A stretch of DNA of 64,000 nt. Origin: CAZCTC01 sp964501335. Lineage in GTDB: Bacteria; Chloroflexota; Anaerolineae; B4-G1; SLSP01. The first letter of the stretch is position 1; each line of letters opens with the position of its first letter. The stretch is from the NCBI GenBank assembly GCA_964501335.1, contig CAZCTC010000014.1, positions 81,182-145,181 on the forward strand. Reading direction: 5' to 3'. Positions 9,289-18,119 of the stretch are shown here, piece by piece. The notes beneath the pieces were generated by a model. The model was given only the letters and a program-made list of their open reading frames with translations. It had not been told where the DNA came from and did no database searches. The position numbers and the translations under genes were made by a program.

Positions 9289-9831
9289 AAAAAACTCTCT
9301 CTTCCCGTCCTGCGCGGCACTCCTTACCGGGCAAAAGCCCGTTGTGGAACATTAAAAAAACAACCTGTGGGGTTAGCCCGACAAACAGGAGAAAGAAAAA
9401 ACCCATTTTTCGGCGGCTTTCTGAAGCCGCCGAAAAATGAACAAAAAAACTCTCTCTTCCCGTCCTGCGCGGCACTCCTTACCGGGCAAAAGCCCGTTGT
9501 GGAACATTAAAAAAACAACCTGTGGGGTTAGCCCGACAAACAGGAGAAAGAAAAAACCCATTTTTCGGCGGCTTTCTGAAGCCGCCGAAAAATGAACAAA
9601 AAAACTCTCTCTTCCCGTCCCACGCGGCACTCCTTACCGGGCAAAAGCCCGTTGTGGAACATTAAAAAAACAACCTGTGGGGTTAGCCCGACAAACAGGA
9701 GAAAGAAAAAACCCATTTTTCGGCGGCTTTCTGAAGCCGCCGAAAAATGAACAAAAAAACTCTCTCTTCCCGTCCCACGCGGCACTCCTTACCGGGCAAA
9801 AGCCCGTTGCGGGACGTTAAAAAGACTGATT
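9289..9831. repeat. 155-bp direct tandem array, about 3.5 copies
   Basis: Copies begin near 9289, 9445, 9600 and 9755 and the last is partial. Each unit has an AAAAAACTCTCTCTTCCCG box, a GCGCGGCACTCCTTACCGGG segment, a CCTGTGGGGTTAGCCCG segment, an A-rich run, and a 16-bp-stem hairpin. Copies are nearly identical; the clearest difference is CCTGCGCGG against CCCACGCGG in the last two, so amplification looks recent. The period is not a multiple of three. Related modules occur at 24367-24592 and 25281-25386. Confidence 0.95.
9404..9439. repeat. Perfect 16-bp-stem hairpin (TCTG loop), repeated at +155 and +310
   Basis: CATTTTTCGGCGGCTT is followed by TCTG and the exact reverse complement. Identical hairpins lie at 9559-9594 and 9714-9749. 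No T-tract follows, so it is not a standard terminator. It is a member of the dispersed palindrome family described in the findings. Confidence 0.93.
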
Positions 9832-9939
9832 ACTCAGATCATTTAGTATTTTTTTCGGGCGTCCGAATAAGTCTTATCGCTGGAGCCAGACGCCCCCCAA
9901 ACACAAGTGAGCTTCACCCCTCACTGGAAGGCGGGGACT

Positions 9940-11583
9940 ATGATGGCAACCAACCGAAATACAGCCATTCGCGCTGTCGTCGTAGACGATTCCAGCACCA
10001 TGCGCGAACTGCTGGCATCTATCTTAAAAAATGCGGAAGGAATAGAAGTCGTAGGCATCGGCGCCAACGGCGAAGAAGGCGTGCACCTGACCCAACGACT
10101 GCGCCCCGACATCATCACCCTGGATATGCGCATGCCCGGCATGAACGGACTGGAAGCCACCCGCCAGATCATGCGTGACCTCCCCACCCCCATCGTCATC
10201 ATCAGCGGCAGCATGATGCCCGACGATATCAACATGACCTTTGAAGCGCTCAAAGCCGGCGCCCTGGCCGTCGTCAACAAACCCGGCATGGCCGATCCGG
10301 AAGCCTGCGAGCGCATCATCCAAACCGTCCGCCAGATGGCCGGAATTTCCGTCGTCCATTACTGGAACCGCCAGAGCCATCTTTCTATGGAATGGTGCGA
10401 AGGAGCCGTGCCCTCCCCCTTGCCGCCGCTCCCCTTCTCCTCCCAAATCATCGGCATCACCGCCGCTACCGGAGGACCGCCGGCTCTGGCCGCCCTCTTG
10501 ACCCCCTTACCGGCCGATTTTCCCTTGCCGATCGTGGTCCTGCAACGGTTACCGCCCGGTTACTCTATAGGCATGATGGATTGGTTACGCAAACAAACCA
10601 CCCTGCATATCGAAATAGCCTCCCATGGGGACGCCCTGCGGCCCGGCACAGTATTCCTGGCCCCCGATGATTATCACATCCAGATCACACGCCAGGGAAT
10701 CATTGAACTCTCCAAAACACCGCCCGACCACGGCTGGCGCCCCTCGGCCAACTACCTTTTCCGCTCGCTGGCCCAAACCTACGGGCCCGGGGCCCTGAGC
10801 ATTGTCCTCAGCGGCCTCGGAGATGACGGCCTGGCCGGCCTGGAAACGATCTCCCTCATGGGCGGATTGATCCTGGTCCAGGAAGAATCCAGCTGCGTCG
10901 CTACGGAGTTGCCCCACGCCGTTTTAACCCGGGGCATCACCGCCCATGCCCTGAACCTCGACCAGCTCAGTGCCGTTCTCAAACAGCTCCATCGCAAAAA
11001 CGAACCGGAAGTCCGCCCGCCCGCCCTCGTTCCGCTTGAAACGCCCCTCATCCCCATCAAAACCGGGCCGCCCGTCCCCCCAGTCCCTCTCTCCCCCACC
11101 ACCACTCCCCCAGTCACCCCCCCGCTGACGCCCCGGTCGCCTGTCACAGAACCGCCCCCCACACTTCCTCAACCCGAAGCTTCGCCCCCCCTCGAAGCCC
11201 CCCTGGACCCCACCGCAGAAGGTTCCCATCATCGCACGATCCAGATCCGCACCGACGTAGATGTCATCGCCGCCCGCACCTATGTCCGAGACCTGGCCCG
11301 CGTCATGGGCATGCACCTGCGAGACCAGGCCCGGATTTCCCTGGCCGCCTCTTCTCTGGCCTACGGACTGAAACTCGGCGGCACCCATCAGGGGCGCATT
11401 TCCGTGGGATCGATTCACAACGGCCATCGCACCGGAATCCAGGTCATCTGCATCCGCGAAGGCCCACCCTGTACGCTTGAACCGGGAGCCTTGGGCGATA
11501 CGAAGTGGATGGTCGATGAATTGACCGTCAACGAACAACCGCCCAACAACCTGGAAGTTACAGCCATCAAATGGCTGACTTGA
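9940..11583 (+). CDS. CheB-like response regulator without catalytic residues, with RsbT-like C-terminal domain
   Basis: A 547-residue protein. The N-terminal receiver has Asp62 in LDMRMPGMNG. The following CheB methylesterase fold (about 165-350) keeps ATGGPPAL, LPPGY and SGLGDDG, but the catalytic Ser is Ala176 and the catalytic His is Arg203; only the Asp (Asp296) remains. A Pro-rich linker (about 365-427) leads to a domain (433-547) resembling RsbT/anti-sigma HATPases (TDVDVIAARTYVRDLA). There the usual ELxxN box is SLAYG, so ATP binding is doubtful. The start follows GGAAGG with 8-base spacing; a GTG at 9907 has no such site. It is probably a non-enzymatic, phosphorylation-controlled binding protein. 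Family assignments are from motifs; the role is inference. Confidence 0.85.
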   Translation: MMATNRNTAIRAVVVDDSSTMRELLASILKNAEGIEVVGIGANGEEGVHLTQRLRPDIITLDMRMPGMNGLEATRQIMRDLPTPIVIISGSMMPDDINMTFEALKAGALAVVNKPGMADPEACERIIQTVRQMAGISVVHYWNRQSHLSMEWCEGAVPSPLPPLPFSSQIIGITAATGGPPALAALLTPLPADFPLPIVVLQRLPPGYSIGMMDWLRKQTTLHIEIASHGDALRPGTVFLAPDDYHIQITRQGIIELSKTPPDHGWRPSANYLFRSLAQTYGPGALSIVLSGLGDDGLAGLETISLMGGLILVQEESSCVATELPHAVLTRGITAHALNLDQLSAVLKQLHRKNEPEVRPPALVPLETPLIPIKTGPPVPPVPLSPTTTPPVTPPLTPRSPVTEPPPTLPQPEASPPLEAPLDPTAEGSHHRTIQIRTDVDVIAARTYVRDLARVMGMHLRDQARISLAASSLAYGLKLGGTHQGRISVGSIHNGHRTGIQVICIREGPPCTLEPGALGDTKWMVDELTVNEQPPNNLEVTAIKWLT

Positions 11584-11593
11584 GGAGGATAAA

Positions 11594-11992
11594 ATGGAAA
11601 TATTACCCGACCATGGACAAAAAACGATCTTAGTCGTTGAAGACAGCCCGACCCAGGCCTTACACCTGCAAGTGCTGCTGGAACAGAAAGGTCTCCATGT
11701 TGTCTGCGCCGTGGATGGCCGTATCGGCCTGGAAATGGCCACCGACCTGCATCCCGACCTGATCATCCTGGATGTCCAGATGCCTGAACTGAACGGCTTT
11801 CAGGTCTGCCAGCTTTTGAAAGAACATCTGGATACAGCCAATATCCCCGTCATCATGTTCACCCGCCATGACGACCCCCAGGCCGTGGTCTTAGGACTTC
11901 AAACCGGCGCAGTCGATTACATCCCCAAAGATGCCTTCGCCAATGCCGTTTTATTGGAAACCCTGCGCCAGATGGGAGTAATAGAAGCATGA
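11594..11992 (+). CDS. Single-domain CheY-like response regulator
   Basis: A 132-residue stand-alone receiver with the acidic pocket VVEDSPTQ, phospho-acceptor Asp60 in LDVQMPELNG, and a late Lys in DYIPKDAF. It has no output domain, so it works by protein binding, either as the chemotaxis output or as a phosphate sink for the hybrid kinases beside it. GAGGA precedes the start by about 7 bases, and the stop overlaps the next cheB start (ATGA). The DSPTQA stretch is common in receivers tied to CheA hybrids. Confidence 0.92.
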   Translation: MEILPDHGQKTILVVEDSPTQALHLQVLLEQKGLHVVCAVDGRIGLEMATDLHPDLIILDVQMPELNGFQVCQLLKEHLDTANIPVIMFTRHDDPQAVVLGLQTGAVDYIPKDAFANAVLLETLRQMGVIEA

Positions 11993-13050
11993 AAGAAAAT
12001 ATTCGCGTGTTGATTGTCGATGATTCTCCAACGGTACGCGCCATCCTGGTTGCTATGTTAGAGGACACGCCGGGGATCAAAGTCGTCGGCCAGGCCCGGG
12101 ATGGCGAAGAAGCGGTGCAGCTGAATACCACACTCCGCCCTGATGTCATTACCATGGATATTCGCATGCCGCACATGAACGGCCTGGAAGCCACCCGGCA
12201 AATTATGACCTCCGAGCCCACCCCCATCGTGGTCGTCGCCACCAGTATCTACGATTCTGATATGCGCATCGCCTTCAATGCCGTTGCCGCGGGCGCCCTG
12301 ACGGTGGTTGAAAAACCTAACGGACTCCTGCCCGCCGACTTTGAAGCGGTCCGCACCCAACTGGTCACGGCCATCCGCCTGATGTCCGATATCCAGGTCG
12401 TTCCGCTCTGGCCGGGAGGCTCCCCCCTGGAAGCCGACCTCACCCCCCCACCGGCCACCCACCCCACCGCCGGCCGCTTCCATATCCAGATGGTCGCCAT
12501 CGCCGCCTCCACCGGCGGACCGGGCACGCTCAATCAAATCCTGCACGACCTGCCGGCCGATTTTCCCATCCCCATTGTGGTCGTTCAACATATCACCCGC
12601 GGCTTCGCCCAGGGTTTTGCCCGCTGGCTCGACGGGCTGACCCCCTTGCAGGTCAATCTGGCCCGCGACGGCGACCGCATTGCCCCCGGCCAGGTGGTCA
12701 TCGCCCCCGATGATATGCACCTCACCATCGTCCCCGGCGGCATCATCCGCCTCGATCAATCTCCACCCGTCCAGGGCTTGAGACCTTCGGCCACTCGCCT
12801 CTTTGAATCGGTGGCCCGGGCCTACGGCCCCCGCGCCCTGGGAATCGTCCTCAGCGGGATGGGCGAAGACGGCGTCGAGGGCCTCGCCGCCCTTCACCAT
12901 GTCGGCGGCCATATCATCGCCCAAAATGAAGAAAGCTGCGTGGTCTTCGGTATGCCCAAAGTTGCTATTGAACGCGGTGTCGTGGACGAGATCCTCTCGC
13001 CGCCCGACATGACCCGATTGCTGCGAGGCCTCAATGGCCGGAATCACTGA
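11989..13050 (+). CDS. cheB: Chemotaxis response regulator protein-glutamate methylesterase CheB
   Basis: A 353-residue intact CheB that removes methyl esters from (and can deamidate) MCP glutamyl/glutaminyl side chains when phosphorylated. The receiver carries Asp57 in MDIRMPHMNG. The esterase domain has the full triad: Ser174 in AASTGGPG, His201 in VVQHITRGF and Asp294 in SGMGEDG. It starts inside the stop codon of the preceding receiver gene. It is the functional counterpart of the degenerate CheB-like protein two genes upstream, so the cluster encodes one active and one apparently dead esterase. No stand-alone CheR is adjacent; the nearest is the CheB-CheR fusion at 18120. Confidence 0.94.
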   Translation: MKENIRVLIVDDSPTVRAILVAMLEDTPGIKVVGQARDGEEAVQLNTTLRPDVITMDIRMPHMNGLEATRQIMTSEPTPIVVVATSIYDSDMRIAFNAVAAGALTVVEKPNGLLPADFEAVRTQLVTAIRLMSDIQVVPLWPGGSPLEADLTPPPATHPTAGRFHIQMVAIAASTGGPGTLNQILHDLPADFPIPIVVVQHITRGFAQGFARWLDGLTPLQVNLARDGDRIAPGQVVIAPDDMHLTIVPGGIIRLDQSPPVQGLRPSATRLFESVARAYGPRALGIVLSGMGEDGVEGLAALHHVGGHIIAQNEESCVVFGMPKVAIERGVVDEILSPPDMTRLLRGLNGRNH

Positions 13051-13063
13051 AAGGACAAACGGA

Positions 13064-14554
13064 ATGGAAGGCTCTCAGGCAGCTCCGCAGTCCCGGCTGA
13101 TTGAACATGCCGTGATGAGATCGATCGCCGACGGCGTCATCATCAACGACTGCCACAGTCGGGTCATTTTGATCAACCAGGCCGCCCTGCACCTGCTGCA
13201 ACTCACCGCGGAAAAGGTGCTGGGAGCCCGGGTTGAGGTAGTCTTCCAACCCTTCTCCCTCCACAACAACCATACCCTGCTGGAAGCCCTGGCCTATCTT
13301 TACAGTGACCCCTATGCCTATGGCCCTGAAATCCCCCCCCCCCAGGCCATGTTGGAAGTCAACCATCAGGTCATCCAGGCGCAGCTCACCCCGGTATTGT
13401 CGGATCAGGGAGAATTCCTCGGCATCGTGACCGTCTTGCACAACATCACCCGCGAGGTAGAGGCCGAACGAACGAAAAATGAATTTATCTCCAATGTCTC
13501 CCATGAACTCCGTACGCCTCTCACCGCCATTAAAGGCTATAGCGAGTTGATGGTCTCGGGGGCCGTGGGAGAATTCAACGAACAACAGGGTAAATTTCTG
13601 CGGATCATCCAACGCAACGCCAACGACCTGATGAGCCTGATCAACGACCTGCTCGATATCAGTCGGGCCGAAAGCGGCCGGATGAAGCTGGATTTCAATC
13701 TCGTCTACATGGATCAGGTACTCAATGAAGTCGCCGAAACCCTGCGCCCTCAATGTGATCAAAAAGCCCAACAGTTGCGGATCGAAATCGATCCCAACAT
13801 CGGAACGGTCTGGGGTAACCACAATCGCTTGAAACAGGTCGTCAATAACCTGGCTACCAATGCCAGCCGCTACACTCCGCAGGGCGGCCAGATCTGCCTC
13901 TCCCTGACCCAAAAGGATGAAGTGCTGCGCATCGAAGTCGTCGATACCGGCATCGGCATCCCCACCTGCGACCATGAACGCATCTTCCAACGCTTCTATC
14001 GGGTCGACCATCCCATGGTCAACATGGCCGGCGGCACCGGCCTGGGACTGGCCATCGCCAAAATGCTGGTCGAAATGCACGGCGGTCAGATCGGCGTACA
14101 AAGCCAGCCCGGCGCCGGCAGCACCTTCTACATCACCCTCCCCATCTACACCCCCCCCACGAAAGACAGCGACGGAATGCTCGGCCGCCGCGTACTCATC
14201 ATCGAAGACGATCTGGAACTGGCCGCCATGATCACCTACCCCCTCCGCCAGCACGGATTGGAAGTCGTCACGGCATCTCAGGGCGAAGAAGCTTTGCGCC
14301 TCGCCCACGAACATGCCTTCGATGTAATTACCCTGGATATGAGCCTGCCGGATATCGCCGGCATCGAGGTGCTTCGGCAATTAAAAGAAAACCCCCTGAC
14401 CGCCGGGATTCCCGTGATCATCGTTTCCTTGCTCGAACAGACCGATCCCTTCCACCGCGCCGCCGCCCCGCCCATTCGCCCGGCTGCCCTGGACAAACTG
14501 ATCCAAAGCATCCGCCACATGCTCGGGCCGGAATCGCTGGAAAAAACCGGCTGA
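13064..14554 (+). CDS. PAS-type hybrid histidine kinase with C-terminal receiver
   Basis: A soluble kinase of 496 residues. A PAS-like domain (about 10-125; ADGVIINDCHSRVILINQAA) is followed by a HisKA dimerisation helix with His147 in SHELRTPLTAIKGY and a HATPase domain (NNLATNASRYTP, DTGIGIP, GTGLGLAIAK). The C-terminal receiver has Asp425 in LDMSLPDIAG. No membrane segment is seen. The ATG at 13064 is preferred because AAAGGA lies about 8 bases before it; the in-frame ATG at 13034 would overlap cheB. It presumably belongs to the same transcript as the cheB genes and feeds phosphate into the local receivers. Confidence 0.88.
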   Translation: MEGSQAAPQSRLIEHAVMRSIADGVIINDCHSRVILINQAALHLLQLTAEKVLGARVEVVFQPFSLHNNHTLLEALAYLYSDPYAYGPEIPPPQAMLEVNHQVIQAQLTPVLSDQGEFLGIVTVLHNITREVEAERTKNEFISNVSHELRTPLTAIKGYSELMVSGAVGEFNEQQGKFLRIIQRNANDLMSLINDLLDISRAESGRMKLDFNLVYMDQVLNEVAETLRPQCDQKAQQLRIEIDPNIGTVWGNHNRLKQVVNNLATNASRYTPQGGQICLSLTQKDEVLRIEVVDTGIGIPTCDHERIFQRFYRVDHPMVNMAGGTGLGLAIAKMLVEMHGGQIGVQSQPGAGSTFYITLPIYTPPTKDSDGMLGRRVLIIEDDLELAAMITYPLRQHGLEVVTASQGEEALRLAHEHAFDVITLDMSLPDIAGIEVLRQLKENPLTAGIPVIIVSLLEQTDPFHRAAAPPIRPAALDKLIQSIRHMLGPESLEKTG

Positions 14555-14568
14555 AATCGGGAGGAAAA

Positions 14569-16080
14569 ATGAATCCCACAAAAATCATGGTGGTTGAAGA
14601 TGAAAATATCGTCGCGCTGGACCTTCGCAACGCCCTTACCACATTGGGCTATGCCGTCTCCGCCATTGCCGCCTCGGGAGAAGAAGCCTTGCATTGCGCC
14701 CATGAAAATCGTCCCGATCTGGTCTTAATGGATATCCGTTTGAAACGCGACCTGGACGGCATCGAAACCGCCGACCGCCTCCGGCAGCAATTCTTCATTC
14801 CCGTCATCTATCTGACCGCCTATGCCGATCCGGCGACCCTGCAACGCGCCCGATTGACCGAACCTTACGGCTATATCCTGAAACCTTTTGAAGAACGAGA
14901 GTTGCAAATGGTCATTGAAATGGCCCTCTACCGCCACGAAATGGAAAAAAAGCTCAAAGCCAGCGAACAATGGCTCGCCACCACCGTGCAAAGCATCGGC
15001 GAAGCGGTCATCGCTACCGATCTACTGGGATGCATCCAATTGATAAACCCGGTCGCCGAAGCCTTGACTGGATGGAACCGCGACGAAGCGTTGGGCCAGG
15101 ATTGCACCCGGATCATCCAGCTGGTCGACGAATGGAATCGCGACCAGCCCTGCACGCCCATCCACACCGCCCTGACCCAACGCCTCCCCACCTACGGCCA
15201 TGACCGGATGCTTCTGATCTCCCGTGACGGCAAAGAAATTCCCATCGACCACAGCGCCGCCCCCATCCAGGACAGCCAGGGACGCCTCCTGGGAGCCGTC
15301 CTGGTCTTCCGCGACATCACCGAACATCGGCGGGCCCAGGAAAACCTGAATCAATCCAACCGGGAATTGCAAATGCGGAATACCGAACTGGATGCCTTCG
15401 CCCACACCGTCGCCCACGATCTGAAGGGCACCCTCTATCCCATCATCGGTTTCTCGGAAGTGCTCTTAAACACCCATGCCACCCTCACCGCTAAAGAATT
15501 GCAAGACTCGCTGCGCATCATCGCCCAAAGCGGCCGCAAGATGGACAGCATCCTGGAGGGGCTGCTGATCCTCTCCGAAATCCGCAAAGTCGAGGTGATC
15601 CTGGAACCCCTGAACATGGCCGGCATCGTTCAGGAAGCGCTCCTCCGCCTAACCTACCCGATCCGGGAAAACCAGGTCGAAATTGTCCAACCCAACTCCT
15701 GGCCCTTGGGAATCGGTTATGCCCCCTGGGTTGAAGAAATCTGGGTCAATTACATCAGCAACGCCGTAAAATACGGCGGACGACAGGCCCGGGTCGAATT
15801 AGGCGCCTCCCCCTTGCCGGAGGATACAATCCGCTACTGGGTGCGCGACAACGGCCCCGGCATCCGCGCCGAACAAAAAGACCGACTCTTCACCCCTTTT
15901 ACCCGCCTCAACCAGGTCCGCGTGGCCGGCCATGGCCTGGGGCTCTCCATCGTCCAACGCATCGTGGAAAAGCTCGGAGGACAGGTCGGCGTAGAAAGCA
16001 TCGAAGGGCAGGGCTGCACCTTCAGCTTTACCCTGCGCGCCGCCGCCCGCCCGCTCCCCGAAAAGGATTTTCCCCCATGA
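14569..16080 (+). CDS. Receiver-PAS-histidine kinase
   Basis: A 503-residue cytoplasmic kinase with its receiver at the N-terminus (VVEDENIVALDLRNAL; Asp55 in LMDIRLKRDLDG, the CheY-like family that couples to PAS kinases). A short coiled coil is followed by a PAS domain (about 135-255) and HisKA with His283 in VAHDLKGTLYPI. The HATPase domain has VRDNGPGI and GLGLSIVQRIVEKLGG. GGGAGG precedes the start. The gene overlaps the next kinase by ATGA. The order REC-PAS-kinase means it is likely a phosphorelay intermediate, phosphorylated by another kinase and then acting as one itself (inference). Confidence 0.88.
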   Translation: MNPTKIMVVEDENIVALDLRNALTTLGYAVSAIAASGEEALHCAHENRPDLVLMDIRLKRDLDGIETADRLRQQFFIPVIYLTAYADPATLQRARLTEPYGYILKPFEERELQMVIEMALYRHEMEKKLKASEQWLATTVQSIGEAVIATDLLGCIQLINPVAEALTGWNRDEALGQDCTRIIQLVDEWNRDQPCTPIHTALTQRLPTYGHDRMLLISRDGKEIPIDHSAAPIQDSQGRLLGAVLVFRDITEHRRAQENLNQSNRELQMRNTELDAFAHTVAHDLKGTLYPIIGFSEVLLNTHATLTAKELQDSLRIIAQSGRKMDSILEGLLILSEIRKVEVILEPLNMAGIVQEALLRLTYPIRENQVEIVQPNSWPLGIGYAPWVEEIWVNYISNAVKYGGRQARVELGASPLPEDTIRYWVRDNGPGIRAEQKDRLFTPFTRLNQVRVAGHGLGLSIVQRIVEKLGGQVGVESIEGQGCTFSFTLRAAARPLPEKDFPP

Positions 16081-17861
16081 TCTGGCAGCCCACCCCCTAT
16101 ACCATTCCCCTGACCGGTGCCGGATTCATTTCACTGCTGGTCGCCATTTACATCTGGCAACGCCGCCCCGCTTCCGGCGCCGGTCCCATGGCCTTCGTGA
16201 TGAGCGGCGTCACCATCTGGATCTTTGCCTATGCACTCCAACTGGCCAGCGCCTCCCTGGATCACAACCTCTTCTGGGGTCGCATCAAATATATGGGCAT
16301 CCTGATGATTCCCACCGGCTGGCTGATCGTCGCGCTGCAATACACAGGTCAGGGTGCCCGGCTTTCCAGACGCTTCCTCAGCCTGCTGACCATCCACCCC
16401 TTCACCATGACGCTGCTCATCTGGAGCAACGAATATCACCACCTGATCTGGATCAACAGCGTCGGCGACACCACCGAAGGCTTCACCTTCTGGCAACACC
16501 TTCACGGTCCGGCTTTCTGGGTTCATACCTACTATGCCTATCTCCTCGTCCTGACCGGCTCCGTGATCCTGATCCGCTCCCTGATCCGGTCCCCATCCCT
16601 CTATCAGGGACAGATGTGGGCCCTGTTGATCGCCGCTCTCGCCCCCATCCTGGGCAACATCATCTACCTCGCCGGCTGGACCCCCTTCCCCAAATTCGAC
16701 ATGACCCCCTTCGCCTTCGTAGTCACCGGGCTCTCCATGATCTGGGGGATCTTCCGTTTCCAGCTTTTCGACATTGTCCCTGCGGCCCGCAGCATGGTCA
16801 TCGAAAGCATGAACGACGGCATGCTGGTCCTCGACCAGCAAAATCGCATCGTCGATATCAACCCGGCCGCCCTGACCCTGCTCGACAATTTCGCCGGGCC
16901 GATCATCGGGCAATCCGCCGCCCGGGCCTTCGAAGGCCGCTCCGATTTAATCGAACAATACCGCAACACCATGAGAATCCGCGCGGAAATCGAATGGACC
17001 CACCAAAACACCCTGCGGACCTTCGATATGCAAATTTCCCCGCTGTGTAATAACCAGGGCCGCTACACCGGCCGGGTCGTCACCCTGCGCGACATCACGG
17101 AGCGCAAACAGGCCCAGCTGGCCCTGCGCCAGGCCCACGACGAGCTGGAACAGCGTGTCCGTGAACGTACCGCCGATCTCCAACGCACTAACGCCTGCCT
17201 GCAAATCGAAATCGCCGAACGCCGGCATGCCGAAGAGCAACTCCGGGCCGCCCTTCAGGAAAAAGAGGTCATGCTCAAAGAGATCCACCACCGCGTCAAA
17301 AACAACCTCCAGATCATCTCCAGCCTGCTGCACCTGCAAACGACCAATATCAACCATCCCCTCGTCCAGGCCGTCTTGAGCGACACCCGCGACCGCGTTC
17401 GTTCCATGGCCCTGATCCACGAAAAACTCTACCAATCTCCCGACCTGGCCCGGATCAATTTCGCCGAATACATCCGCAGCCTGGTCCACCATCTCTTTCA
17501 ATCGTACACACTCAATGCCGGCCGCACCCAACTGGAACTAGACCTCGACAATGCCTACCTGAGCATCGACACAGCCATTCATTGCGGGTTGATCATCAAC
17601 GAACTGGTCACCAATGCCCTGAAATATGCCTTCCCGGCCGAACGTAAAGGCCTCCTTGAAATCCACTTTCACCCCACGGCCGTCGGCGGCTTTATTTTGC
17701 GGGTAGCCGACGACGGTATCGGAATGCCTCCCGATCTCGATTTTCGCAACACCCCTTCTTTAGGTCTGCAACTGGTCACCTCGCTCGTAGCCCAGATGGA
17801 CGGCACCATCGACCTCGACCGCAACGCCGGCACCACCTTCGAGATCACCTTCCCCAATTGA
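16077..17861 (+). CDS. 7TM-PAS histidine kinase of the HisKA_2 type
   Basis: A 594-residue membrane kinase. The first 230 residues form seven hydrophobic helices like the His-kinase N-terminal 7TM module. A PAS domain (about 240-345; NDGMLVLDQQNRIVDINPAA) and a coiled coil follow. Then comes a HisKA_2/HWE-style box with His404-His405 in EIHHRVKNNLQIISSLLHLQ, and a HATPase domain (LIINELVTNALKYAFP, VADDGIGMP). HisKA_2 kinases often donate to CheY-like or PhyR-type receivers. It is the third kinase in a row and overlaps its upstream neighbour by ATGA. It ends this transcription block; a 258-bp gap with a palindrome follows. Confidence 0.9.
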   Translation: MIWQPTPYTIPLTGAGFISLLVAIYIWQRRPASGAGPMAFVMSGVTIWIFAYALQLASASLDHNLFWGRIKYMGILMIPTGWLIVALQYTGQGARLSRRFLSLLTIHPFTMTLLIWSNEYHHLIWINSVGDTTEGFTFWQHLHGPAFWVHTYYAYLLVLTGSVILIRSLIRSPSLYQGQMWALLIAALAPILGNIIYLAGWTPFPKFDMTPFAFVVTGLSMIWGIFRFQLFDIVPAARSMVIESMNDGMLVLDQQNRIVDINPAALTLLDNFAGPIIGQSAARAFEGRSDLIEQYRNTMRIRAEIEWTHQNTLRTFDMQISPLCNNQGRYTGRVVTLRDITERKQAQLALRQAHDELEQRVRERTADLQRTNACLQIEIAERRHAEEQLRAALQEKEVMLKEIHHRVKNNLQIISSLLHLQTTNINHPLVQAVLSDTRDRVRSMALIHEKLYQSPDLARINFAEYIRSLVHHLFQSYTLNAGRTQLELDLDNAYLSIDTAIHCGLIINELVTNALKYAFPAERKGLLEIHFHPTAVGGFILRVADDGIGMPPDLDFRNTPSLGLQLVTSLVAQMDGTIDLDRNAGTTFEITFPN

Positions 17862-17979
17862 CTTTTGATATAAATCTCTTAGAATAATTGAGTTGTTAGA
17901 AATTTTTCTTTGCAAAGCCGCTCACCCAATAAAAAATTTCAACTGGGGTGGTCAATTCGGAAAACGTGAGGGGAAAAAG

Positions 17980-18021
17980 TTTATGTTTTCGCGGGCTTCA
18001 GAAAGCCCGCGAAAACATAAA
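17980..18021. repeat. Perfect 19-bp-stem hairpin (CAGA loop)
   Basis: TTTATGTTTTCGCGGGCTT, then CAGA, then its exact reverse complement. No T-run follows; instead ATAAAAATCTCTCTTC, similar to the box beside the 155-bp array hairpins. It lies in the 258-bp space between the kinase block and the CheB-CheR gene. It is another member of the dispersed palindrome family; the loop is the reverse complement of the TCTG loop at 9404. Confidence 0.93.
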
Positions 18022-18119
18022 TAAAAATCTCTCTTCGGACAACCACACAGGTAGAAAGTTCCCCCACTTTTCCTAAAAGAAAATACTGCAAACGAAGCCA
18101 GCCAGCAGGAGCTACACCC

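Larger units (their letters stand above)
9253..9939 (+). other. Non-coding interval between the cheA and cheB blocks
   Basis: This 687-bp space contains no credible gene. Most of it (9289-9831) is a 155-bp tandem array. The rest is short unique sequence; I see no convincing -35/-10 pair in front of the CheB-like gene. The small reading frames here repeat every 155 bases in shifted frames, so they are not protein repeats. Confidence 0.7.

Noticed and set aside
9289..9831. Possible CRISPR array or protein-repeat gene
   Set aside because: The whole 155-bp unit repeats; there are no variable spacers and no cas genes. The period is not divisible by three, so frames change from copy to copy.
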